From: Candidatus Scalindua sp.
Lineage (GTDB): Bacteria; Planctomycetota; Brocadiia; Brocadiales; Scalinduaceae
DNA length: 64,000 nucleotides
NCBI GenBank assembly: GCA_030748215.1
Contig: JASMMK010000010.1
Coordinates: 25,611-89,610 of the forward strand
Direction: 5' to 3'
Part shown: in pieces, positions 34,448 to 43,003 of the stretch
Position numbering within the stretch: the stretch's first letter is position 1
How the letters are laid out: each line of letters starts with the position of its first letter
Translations under genes and position numbers: made by a program
The notes under the pieces: model-generated
What the model was told of the DNA's origin: nothing
The model's database searches: none
Seen by the model: the letters and a program-made list of their open reading frames with translations, nothing else

Positions 34448-35167
34448 ATGAAACTAAGAATTATGTTATTTTCTGTTTTTTTAATGCTGTTTGCTTGTTC
34501 AGGTATTACTACCGCGCAGGATGATACTAAGCCGGTTAGTGCTGCTGCAGAGTGGTCAGAGTCTCAAAAGCTTAGCTATATCCTTGGTACTCAAATTGGT
34601 AATTTCGCTAAACAGAGTGAATTTGAAGTGAATCTAGAATTGTTTGCCAAAGGGCTGGATGATACCGCGAAGGGGAACGAGCCTGCGATGTCACAGACTG
34701 AGATTAGTATTTTTATGGCTGCTCTTCAAAAGAAGGCACAGGAAAAAGCACAAGCTGCAATGGAAGTTGCAGGTGCTGAAAACGCCAAGGTTGGCCAGGC
34801 TTTTCTTGATGCCAATAAGGAGAAGGATGGCGTTAAGGTAACAGAGTCAGGCTTACAGTACAAAGTGATAACAGAGGGAGACGGAGCAAAACCAAAAGCG
34901 ACTGATAAAGTCAAAGTACATTACAGTGGCACGTTAATTGGAGGCAAAGAGTTTGATAGCTCATACAAACGTGATCAGCCGTCAGAGTTTATGTTAAATC
35001 AAGTCATCAAAGGATGGACTGAAGGCGTACAACTCATGAATGTTGGCAGTAAATATGAATTCTATATTCCTTCAGGACTGGCCTATGGTACAAATGGCCC
35101 GCCAAGCATAGGCCCTGACCAGACTTTGATCTTTACGGTAGAGCTGCTTGATATTACAACACCATAA
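34448..35167 (+). CDS. FKBP-type peptidyl-prolyl isomerase, second Mip-like copy
   Basis: Predicted 239 aa, closely related to the gene at 333-1049 from signal peptide (MKLRIMLFSVFLMLFACSG) to C-terminus (GPDQTLIFTVELLDI). Ribosome site GAGGGG lies upstream. The signal has a cysteine (FACSG) at the position of a lipobox, so this copy may be a lipoprotein, whereas the other is probably soluble. Isomerase motifs KVHYSGTLIGGKEFDSS and VIKGWTEGVQLM are intact. Confidence 0.9.
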   Translation: MKLRIMLFSVFLMLFACSGITTAQDDTKPVSAAAEWSESQKLSYILGTQIGNFAKQSEFEVNLELFAKGLDDTAKGNEPAMSQTEISIFMAALQKKAQEKAQAAMEVAGAENAKVGQAFLDANKEKDGVKVTESGLQYKVITEGDGAKPKATDKVKVHYSGTLIGGKEFDSSYKRDQPSEFMLNQVIKGWTEGVQLMNVGSKYEFYIPSGLAYGTNGPPSIGPDQTLIFTVELLDITTP

Positions 35168-35221
35168 CCACAAAAGAGGTTAATTCTTTTAGGTTGTGAC
35201 CACTACAAATGTTTGCAAACA

Positions 35222-35259
35222 ATAAGACGGACAGGTCGTTTAGACCCTGTCCGTCTTAT
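35222..35259 (+). terminator. Perfect 14-bp stem-loop after the FKBP gene
   Basis: ATAAGACGGACAGG pairs exactly with CCTGTCCGTCTTAT around a 10-base loop. It lies 54 bases past the stop codon. No T-run follows; directly after it begins the tRNA-Asn-end duplication. Confidence 0.55.
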
Positions 35260-35276
35260 GTGGCTCCTCGGGTAGG
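35260..35276. repeat. Copy of the tRNA-Asn 3' end (left, possible att-like repeat)
   Basis: GTGGCTCCTCGGGTAGG is identical to the 3' end of the tRNA-Asn gene (35725-35741, same top-strand orientation). The two copies flank 448 bases that hold a GIY-YIG nuclease gene. Direct duplication of a tRNA 3' end is a known mark of site-specific integration. Confidence 0.6.
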
Positions 35277-35344
35277 TATCCTTCGCTCCTTTGAGCTTCG
35301 GAATACCTTTTGGATCTGCACCTTTTCTTACTGCCTATAGCTAA

Positions 35345-35629
35345 TTAGATTTTTTTTCTATCTTTGGCAATTTTTTTCGCTAAAGCTACAGAAATCAGCC
35401 TTTTATATGCAAACGCTTTTCCTGAACCAGACTTCAAATATTCTTCAAAATTTTTCGACTGTTTCTCGGTTTCAAAAGCGCCATACCACACTAACTTCCA
35501 TGGTAAATGTGGCTTAGTACTTTTAACCTTTCCTTTATTATGGAATTCTACCCTGTCTTTTAAATCCTTTGTGGAACCATAATAAAAGATGTGAGACTTT
35601 AAACTCAATAGAATATAACAATAATGCAT
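35345..35629 (-). CDS. GIY-YIG nuclease-domain protein
   Basis: Predicted 94 aa, a single GIY-YIG domain (UvrC-like/YhbQ-type): HYCYILLSLKSHIFYYGSTK provides the two tyrosines, RVEFHNKGKVKSTKPHLPW the arginine region, and FEEYLKSGSGKAF the usual C-terminal helix. Such small free-standing GIY-YIG proteins are frequent and patchily distributed. Role unknown; endonuclease activity is inferred from the family. It lies between the two tRNA-Asn 3'-end repeats. Confidence 0.85.
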   Translation of the reverse strand: MHYCYILLSLKSHIFYYGSTKDLKDRVEFHNKGKVKSTKPHLPWKLVWYGAFETEKQSKNFEEYLKSGSGKAFAYKRLISVALAKKIAKDRKKI

Positions 35630-35724
35630 ACTATCTAATTTATTAGCTTAAGCCGGTAGGTGATACCGTTATTCAGAAATGCCAGCTACAGAATGGCAGT
35701 AGCCACTCTGTAGCTTTAGCGAAA

Positions 35725-35741
35725 GTGGCTCCTCGGGTAGG
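35725..35741. repeat. tRNA-Asn 3' end, right copy of the 17-base repeat
   Basis: Seventeen bases identical to 35260-35276. This copy covers the CCA end, acceptor strand and part of the T-arm of the tRNA gene, plus one base beyond. Confidence 0.6.
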
Positions 35742-35800
35742 ATTCGAACCTACAACCTAATGATTAACAGTCACCCACTCTACCATTGAGCTACCGAGGA
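35726..35800 (-). tRNA. tRNA-Asn (anticodon GTT)
   Basis: On the minus strand the gene folds fully. Acceptor stem TCCTCGG pairs with CCGAGGA, followed by G and an encoded CCA. The anticodon loop is CTGTTAA, and the T-arm is GTAGG-TTCGAAT-CCTAC. 75 bases including CCA. The anticodon stem has two G-U pairs. It is the only tRNA gene I find in the window. Confidence 0.97.
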
Positions 35801-35863
35801 ATTTGCTTACAAATAAATGTCTATTATCTACCTAAGGAATATTACAATATTGTAACATCAAAT

Positions 35864-36688
35864 TCAACAACTACTGTTACCGTTACAATAATCCAGGATT
35901 TTTGAAATCTCCGGTTTTAGTCTATCGCGTGCAGCAATTATATCAATAAATCCATGCTTCAGCATGGATTCTGCCGATTGGAATCCCTTGGGAAGTGTTT
36001 TTCTAATAGTTTCTTTAATGACTCTTGGACCCGCAAATCCCACAAGTGCACCGGGTTCTGCCATTATAATGTCTGCCTGCGAGGCAAAACTCGCCATGAC
36101 CCCGCCTAACGTCGGATCGGTAAGCACCGAGATAAACAGTAACCCGGCATCCTGAAGCCTGGCTATGGCAGCACATGTTTTTGCCATCTGCATGAGAGAA
36201 AATGCACCTTCGTGCATTCTTGCACCTCCTCCTGAACCGGAGACTATAACAAGCGGCAATTTCAACTCAAGTGCCATTTCTGCTGCTCTAGTAATCTTCT
36301 CCCCCACTACGGATCCCATACTCCCCATTATAAAACTTGAATCCGTAACGCCAAAAACAACTTCCTTTCCATCAATTAAACCCTTTCCAACCGTCGCCGC
36401 TTCATTTAAATTCGTTTTTTTCTGTTCATTAATAATCCGATCTTTATATTTTATACGATCCTCAAATTTCAATGGATCAGCAGGCACCATATCATTCCAG
36501 CACTCCTCAAAACTATCTTTATCGAGTGTGATGTCTATACGCTCATTGGTAGATACCCTGAAGTGATAATCACATTCCGGACAAACATTATGTTTCTCCT
36601 CCACCTTTTTTTTATAAACTACGGTTTTGCACCCATCGCACCTCTGCCATAGCCCATCGGGTATATTCTTCTTTTTCTTAAAGAACAA
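35864..36688 (-). CDS. accD: Acetyl-CoA carboxylase carboxyltransferase beta subunit
   Basis: Predicted 274 aa. The N-terminal zinc ribbon is WQRCDGCKTVVY with VCPECDYHF. The crotonase-like core has DSSFIMGSMGSVVGEKITRA, VSGSGGGARMHEGAFSLMQM and LTDPTLGGVMASFA. It transfers carboxyl from biotin to acetyl-CoA for malonyl-CoA in fatty-acid synthesis. accA is not adjacent. It lies 115 bases downstream of rpe on the same strand, so it may belong to the gap-pgk-rpe transcript. Confidence 0.95.
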   Translation of the reverse strand: MFFKKKKNIPDGLWQRCDGCKTVVYKKKVEEKHNVCPECDYHFRVSTNERIDITLDKDSFEECWNDMVPADPLKFEDRIKYKDRIINEQKKTNLNEAATVGKGLIDGKEVVFGVTDSSFIMGSMGSVVGEKITRAAEMALELKLPLVIVSGSGGGARMHEGAFSLMQMAKTCAAIARLQDAGLLFISVLTDPTLGGVMASFASQADIIMAEPGALVGFAGPRVIKETIRKTLPKGFQSAESMLKHGFIDIIAARDRLKPEISKILDYCNGNSSC

Positions 36689-36803
36689 TTATTATTCTCC
36701 CACAATATTTCAATTTATACTTTTGATGTACCATTGTTTCACAAAATAATTCCAGATATCTGCCTGCCCCTTCAACCTCTGGCATTTCCTATTAAGAACA
36801 GCC

Positions 36804-37484
36804 TCAGTTTTTCATAGACAGATAGGAATTTTCCTGCGCTACTTTACGTAGCGCTTCTATTGCTTCCTTATAGTCGGCCTTTGCAAATATAGACGTTGCC
36901 GCAGCAAAAACATTTGCACCGGCAGATGAAGCGTCAGAAATAGTCTCAGGTTTTATACCACCATCCACTTCGATATCAAGATTTTCAGGAGCTATTTCTC
37001 TCAATTTTCTTATTTTTTCACATACATATTTCTTGAAAGCCTGGCCTGAAAATCCGGGATAGACCGTCATCACAAGAAGCATATCTATAGATTCAAGCAA
37101 CTTCTCAACTGTCCGTTCGTGCGTATCAGGATTAATGGCAACCCCCGCTTTTAGTCCTCGGTCTTTGATTAAATTGATAACACTCAACGGGTCATCTGTT
37201 GCCTCGATGTGAAAAGTCAGGATATCGTCCTTTTCTGTCTTCTGCGTAAATGACTCTACATACTTATCCGGATTTTCAATCATGAGATGAATGTCCAGAG
37301 GCACTTTAGCAATCCTCTTTAATCCTTCAACGATAAATGGACCCATCGTAATATTTGGAACAAAATGGCCATCCATAACATCGACATGAATTAAGTCAAC
37401 ACCAGCCTGCTCTACCTTCTCAATTTCACACCCCAACTGAGTTGAATCAGCAGAAAGTATTGAAGCGGATATTTTTGTTTGCAT
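36804..37484 (-). CDS. rpe: Ribulose-phosphate 3-epimerase
   Basis: Predicted 226 aa, full-length TIM barrel. Motifs: ISASILSADSTQLG at the start, DVMDGHFVPNITMGP with metal-ligand His and Asp, HLMIENPDKYV, MTVYPGFSGQAFKK, and DGGIKPETISDASSAGANV. Interconverts ribulose 5-phosphate and xylulose 5-phosphate in pentose metabolism. Six bases downstream of pgk. Confidence 0.95.
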   Translation of the reverse strand: MQTKISASILSADSTQLGCEIEKVEQAGVDLIHVDVMDGHFVPNITMGPFIVEGLKRIAKVPLDIHLMIENPDKYVESFTQKTEKDDILTFHIEATDDPLSVINLIKDRGLKAGVAINPDTHERTVEKLLESIDMLLVMTVYPGFSGQAFKKYVCEKIRKLREIAPENLDIEVDGGIKPETISDASSAGANVFAAATSIFAKADYKEAIEALRKVAQENSYLSMKN

Positions 37485-37489
37485 ATAAA

Positions 37490-38707
37490 TTAGTTCCTTT
37501 CACCCGCTAATTCATGACTCGGACTATCAGTCAATGCTGCTATTCCAGGCAATTCTTTACCCTCTAATAATTCCAGAAATGCGCCGCCACCTGTAGATAT
37601 AAATGAAACCTTGTACGATTCTCCCATCCTGTGAAAAGCGAGATCCGTGTCTCCTCCTCCTACAATAGTAAGCGCATAAGCAGTTACAACAGATTCTACC
37701 ATAGAGTATGTACCCCTGCTGAAGGCATCTATTTCAAATGCCCCCATAGGGCCATTCCAGATTATGGTCTTCGCATTTTGCATCGCTTCAGAAAAAAGCT
37801 TTGTACTCGCAGGCCCGATATCGAGAGCAAACCAGTTCTCCGGAACTTCCTGGAAGGTGACCAGCTTAGTCTCCGCATCACCGTCAAACTTATCTGCCGC
37901 CACAAAGTCCACTGGCAGATATATTTTGACACCTCTCTCTTTGGCAAGTTTATTTATATTCAAAACCTTTATCGTCACGTTTTCGTCTACCGATGCCTTG
38001 CCAATTCCATATCCGTGGACCGCGAGGAATGGGAATGCCATTGCACCGCCAATTATTAGTTTATCAACCTTTTTTACCAGGTTTTCTATTATCTTTATTT
38101 TATCTAATACCTTCGCGCCTCCAACAATAGCGACCACCGGCCTCGACGGAACGTTAACTGCTTTTTCAAAATAATCAATCTCCCTCTTCAGAAGAAATCC
38201 TGCTGCTGACTGTGACACTTCCTCATTCATACCTACCATTGAAGCGTGTGGCCTGTGGCAATTTCCAAACGCATCCTGTACCATCACATCACATAAGCTT
38301 GCCAGCTCCTTGGCAAACTCAGGATCGTTATCCCGTTCACCTTTATGATATCTCAGATTTTCAAGAAGCAAGACATCCTCAGGCTGCATAGCCTCTACCT
38401 GTTTTTTCACTTCAGGACCTATGCAGTCACTTGCCAGTGTCACGTCCTTATTCAGAAGTCTGTTAAGTCTCTTGGCAACCGGCTTCATACTGAATTCCGG
38501 TAAAGGCTTTCCACCCGGCCTGCCAAGATGAGAGGCAAGGATTATCTTTGCACCCTCATCAAGCAAATAATTAATAGTTGGCAAAGTGGCTCTTATCCGG
38601 GCATCATCGGTAATATTCCCCTGTTCATCAAAGGGAACATTATAATCCACCCGCACAAATACTCTCTTGCCTTTCAGGTCAAGCTCGTTAATAAAAAGTT
38701 TGCTCAT
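37490..38707 (-). CDS. pgk: Phosphoglycerate kinase
   Basis: Predicted 405 aa from ATG 38707. The frame continues upstream into gap, but the start MSKLFINELDLKGKRVFVRV is the standard one. Signature motifs are VRVDYNVPFDEQGN, LASHLGRPGGK, FGNCHRPHASMVG, NGPMGAFEIDAFSRGT, and GGGDTDLAF near the nucleotide site. Transfers phosphate between 1,3-bisphosphoglycerate and ADP in glycolysis or gluconeogenesis. Starts 15 bases after gap ends; no strong ribosome site is visible, suggesting coupling. Confidence 0.96.
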   Translation of the reverse strand: MSKLFINELDLKGKRVFVRVDYNVPFDEQGNITDDARIRATLPTINYLLDEGAKIILASHLGRPGGKPLPEFSMKPVAKRLNRLLNKDVTLASDCIGPEVKKQVEAMQPEDVLLLENLRYHKGERDNDPEFAKELASLCDVMVQDAFGNCHRPHASMVGMNEEVSQSAAGFLLKREIDYFEKAVNVPSRPVVAIVGGAKVLDKIKIIENLVKKVDKLIIGGAMAFPFLAVHGYGIGKASVDENVTIKVLNINKLAKERGVKIYLPVDFVAADKFDGDAETKLVTFQEVPENWFALDIGPASTKLFSEAMQNAKTIIWNGPMGAFEIDAFSRGTYSMVESVVTAYALTIVGGGDTDLAFHRMGESYKVSFISTGGGAFLELLEGKELPGIAALTDSPSHELAGERN

Positions 38708-38721
38708 TGTATAGAATCTAT

Positions 38722-40069
<1,348 letters not shown>

Positions 40070-40678
40070 ATGAAAAAATATGCAATATTATTCTTACTTT
40101 TGTCTAGCTGTGCATCAGTAAATATGTTCTCTAAGGTCGATGTTAACAAAGACTTCCCTCATGATGAGATTCAAAAAGTTGCTGTAATTATGTTCGAAGC
40201 GCCCGTAGACGAAAACAAAGATTCCATGCCCTCTAAACTCTCTGCAAAAACAACTATAGACGCAAACGCAGGTGCAATCCTTTCAAGCATAACTGCCAGA
40301 GAACTGGAAAAATGGGGAAAATATATTGTTGTTAATAGAATAGCAGTGAAAGAAGAGATGAAATTAAAAAAACTCAAGAAAGACGATTTATTGCATAAGC
40401 AAAACTTTTTGAACCTGGGAAAACAATTAGGTGCTGACGCTATTGTTGTTGGCAAAATTGAGAGTTTTGGCGTTTCCTACAGGGCAATGTCCTCCGGGAT
40501 GTTCATATCACCAATAGTAACGAAAGTTTCATTTACCGTAAGATGTGTGGACGTAACTACGAATGAAACAATTTGGACAGCTAAGATTAAGGGCAGCTCA
40601 ACAACAGACAATGAAAGGGCCCTGGCATCTAAACTTATTATAGAATCCTTCGAAAAGCTTAGGACAAAATTAAACTAA
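40070..40678 (+). CDS. Lipoprotein of the LpoB/CsgG-like kind, function unknown
   Basis: Predicted 202 aa from ATG 40070. A short signal with lipobox (KYAILFLLLSSC, Cys14) marks it as a lipoprotein. The mature part has alternating strands and helices: KVAVIMFEAPVD, SSITARELEKWGKYIVVNR, LGKQLGADAIVVGKIESFG, VSFTVRCVDVTTNETIW. The pattern of a repeated 'ADAIVVG' strand and an N-terminal strand-helix recalls LpoB/CsgG/GNA1162-type envelope proteins. The specific role cannot be stated. Confidence 0.7.
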   Translation: MKKYAILFLLLSSCASVNMFSKVDVNKDFPHDEIQKVAVIMFEAPVDENKDSMPSKLSAKTTIDANAGAILSSITARELEKWGKYIVVNRIAVKEEMKLKKLKKDDLLHKQNFLNLGKQLGADAIVVGKIESFGVSYRAMSSGMFISPIVTKVSFTVRCVDVTTNETIWTAKIKGSSTTDNERALASKLIIESFEKLRTKLN

Positions 40679-40889
40679 GTTGTGCACAAATTTCTGCCAA
40701 ACTACCACTTTCCCACCAGAATACCTTCCCTATAGTCTCAATTAAAACCGGAAAAATAGTACCTGTTTATACAAAACTATAAACTGCTTTCTGACAATAT
40801 ACTTACACTATTTTTACTACATTTCTGCAGCTTACTTACTATATATTGTAAACCAAATATAAAAACATACAAAATATTGTATTTTTCCC

Positions 40890-40918
40890 TTGACAATCGA
40901 TTTTGTTTCTGCTAGACA
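40890..40918 (+). promoter_or_regulatory. Possible sigma70 promoter
   Basis: A perfect -35 (TTGACA, 40890-40895), 17-base spacer, and a weak -10 (TAGACA, 40913-40918). It lies 58 bases upstream of the 66-aa ORF at 40976 and could also serve the structured region after it. Confidence 0.4.
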
Positions 40919-40975
40919 ACGTACATAAACTTAAAGTGACTTGATTTAACTTGGAGAGATTTGACGAAAGGCAAG

Positions 40976-41176
40976 ATGATAATGAGTAAATGTTTACAAA
41001 TATACTATAACGAGAAAAGAGATGAAAACATCAAAGAGATGATTCAGGAATTAAGAAAAGCTGAAGACTCTCAGTATTATAGAAGAAGATCAGATAGCGA
41101 GGTCGCTCTGATGGTATTGAGCAGGGCACTCAAAAGTGAAGTTAAAAAACTAAATGGCATCGGGAGAAAACAATAA
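40976..41176 (+). CDS. Small charged protein, 66 aa
   Basis: Unrecognised. ATG 40976 has AAAGG five bases upstream; ATG 40982 is an alternative. The protein is helical and strongly charged (NEKRDENIKEMIQELRKAED, YYRRRSDSEVALMVLSRALK). Its size, charge and two-helix look would suit a small DNA- or protein-binding regulator of the ribbon-helix-helix kind, but this is a guess. Confidence 0.5.
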   Translation: MIMSKCLQIYYNEKRDENIKEMIQELRKAEDSQYYRRRSDSEVALMVLSRALKSEVKKLNGIGRKQ

Positions 41177-41221
41177 TCAGAAAATTAAGATTTATCTATT
41201 TACCGCTTGATTCTATTAGAA

Positions 41222-41412
41222 ACTGATGAGTACGGGGGTAAATGTGGCCGGAGCCTTCATCTCCGTTGCTTCAAGCCTCGCCCTCCCGTGTGCTGCCACA
41301 GCGTAATCGGGAATTGCCGTACTCACCTGACGGGGGTCTTAACTCCTTTCCCCCTCGTCACCTGACGGCAAAAGGGCTATCTCACCGCAAGAGAATAGCC
41401 CTTTTCGCCGTC
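41222..41412 (+). ncRNA. Candidate structured RNA: three consecutive strong helices
   Basis: Between two ORFs lie three foldable units. TGAGTACGG near 41226 pairs with CCGTACTCA near 41318, closing ~90 bases. A GACGGGGG/CCCCC..CGTC hairpin covers 41329-41360. A long ~20-bp hairpin (GACGGC, AAAAGGGCTAT with one bulge) covers 41364-41412. The 11-base phrase TCACCTGACGG occurs twice (41323, 41358). GC content is well above the neighbours. It matches no RNA family I know; strand is uncertain. Confidence 0.35.
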
Positions 41413-41510
41413 TTAGCAGTTTCTAAAATTTAGCTGATTCACCCACGCTAACATATACATATAGCAAGGGAAACTTATCTAAAACACAAAATCTGGAGGC
41501 AGCAGAGAAA

Positions 41511-41627
41511 TTGGCAAAAAAGGCGACCAAAAAACCTGTTAAGGAAAAAGTAAAACCAGCCCCCAAGAGCAAAAAAGAAAAACCGAAGACAAAAACAGAA
41601 AAAATACAACTAACACAAAGTGTATAA
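41511..41627 (+). CDS. Putative Lys/Pro-rich basic peptide, 38 aa
   Basis: TTG at 41511 with GGAGG 10 bases upstream opens 38 codons rich in Lys and Pro (AKKATKKPVKEKVKPAPKSK), ending TAA at 41627. The composition is like histone-H1/AlgP-type tails that bind DNA or RNA. The frame is open upstream to 41427 without an ATG, so it may instead be the tail of a decayed gene. Confidence 0.35.
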   Translation: MAKKATKKPVKEKVKPAPKSKKEKPKTKTEKIQLTQSV

Positions 41628-41802
41628 GATTTTAGAGAGTGCTTTTGAGCCTAAGGCATAAATCTTTTCATTAATGCTTATGCCGATTTCCTCCTGTGCC
41701 AATCCCTTTTTCCGCCCAAACAAAGTTGCCTGGCAAGCTCCCCCCATCCATAAGAACTAAATGGTATACCATGTTTTATAATCTGTCAATCCTATTATCA
41801 AA

Positions 41803-42849
41803 ATGACCAGACAAACTGTATTAATCACAGGCGCCAGTGGCTTTATTGGCACTGCATTGATTGCCCGATTAAGCAATAAGTACTACATTATTGGCATAGA
41901 CAAGGTACTACATAAAGACAGAGACAACAGCGTGTTATGGTATAAAGCCGATATATCAAACAAGGAGCTTTTACGTGATGTCTTTCATGAAATAGAAGTA
42001 AAGGTTTCGGGAAGGATTGATTATGTGTTTCATCTGGCGGCGTATTATGACATGCTAAACAAAGAAAACAGATTGTACCGTGAAACTAATGAAAACGGAA
42101 TCAGGTATCTACTGGACAATTTGATACATTCCAATGTGATTAACTTTATTTTTGCAAGCAGTACAGTAGTTTTTAAACCCGCTTCGGGTGATGACAAGCT
42201 AAATGAAGATTCAGATTTAAGCTCATTCATGCATTATGGAAATTCGAAGATTGGTGGAGAAAAAATAATATCAGAATATAAGGAAAAGATTAAAGCAACA
42301 ATCTTCAGGCTTTCGGCAGTATATTCTCAGGATTGCAGGTCGATACCGCTTGCAAACCAGATCGCCTTTATTTGGAAAAGGTGTTTTGGCTATAGAATTT
42401 TACCAGGGAAGGGAGTAGGCGGTATATCTTACGTACATATTGAAGATGTTTTGGATGCCTTTGAGAAATCTATGCTAATGGCTGAAAAAATACCTTCCGG
42501 TTCAACAATGATTTTGTCTGAGGAAAACCTTATCTCGAATAATGAACTTTGCATTCTTATATCCCGTGAAATTTATGCCAAAAATTTGAACTTAATACAT
42601 CTTCCTGTACAGATTGTTTGGCTCTGTATTTATGTGGTAAGTAATTTCCACTCGTTAACAGGAAGGCGTTATTTTTTTAAACCGTGGATGTTAAAGTTGA
42701 CAGACAAAAAATATAGATTTAACATTGAAAAGGCCAAAAGAACCTTAGGATGGCAACCCCGCTTTCAACTGGAGCAACAGATGGCAGTAATAATTAAGAA
42801 TCTAAAAAGCAATACAAGCAGATGGTTTGCAATTAATAATATGAAATAA
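41803..42849 (+). CDS. NAD-dependent epimerase/dehydratase (extended SDR)
   Basis: Predicted 348 aa. Rossmann NAD motif TVLITGASGFIGTALIARL at the N-terminus, DKV after the second strand, FHLAAYYDMLN, and the catalytic Tyr-x3-Lys in MHYGNSKIGGEKII. The later part has ISYVHIEDVLDAFEK and RTLGWQPRFQLEQQM. Extended SDRs of this kind modify nucleotide sugars, sterols or lipid precursors; the substrate cannot be read. A hydrophobic stretch (VQIVWLCIYVVSNF) suggests membrane association. Stands alone. Confidence 0.82.
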   Translation: MTRQTVLITGASGFIGTALIARLSNKYYIIGIDKVLHKDRDNSVLWYKADISNKELLRDVFHEIEVKVSGRIDYVFHLAAYYDMLNKENRLYRETNENGIRYLLDNLIHSNVINFIFASSTVVFKPASGDDKLNEDSDLSSFMHYGNSKIGGEKIISEYKEKIKATIFRLSAVYSQDCRSIPLANQIAFIWKRCFGYRILPGKGVGGISYVHIEDVLDAFEKSMLMAEKIPSGSTMILSEENLISNNELCILISREIYAKNLNLIHLPVQIVWLCIYVVSNFHSLTGRRYFFKPWMLKLTDKKYRFNIEKAKRTLGWQPRFQLEQQMAVIIKNLKSNTSRWFAINNMK

Positions 42850-43003
42850 AACGCTATCGCTAATCATAACCAACATACAATGCCTGTGTGAAATACTCGT
42901 TTTCGTTTGCGTCATAATATATATTGGTGTATATTTGCTTGTTATAAACATTTATAAATACATCCTTACAAACCAAAAAGGATGCCTTCTATTGGAGAAA
43001 CGT

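Noticed and set aside
41216..41330. Hammerhead-ribozyme-like core (CTGATGAG followed by a stem)
   Set aside because: The CTGATGAG and a following helix are present, but the GAAA that must come after the second stem is missing (CACCTGACG instead), so the catalytic core cannot form.
42925..42955. Sigma54-like sequence TTGGTGTATATTTGC before the coiled-coil gene
   Set aside because: Only nine bases separate GG and GC; ten are required.
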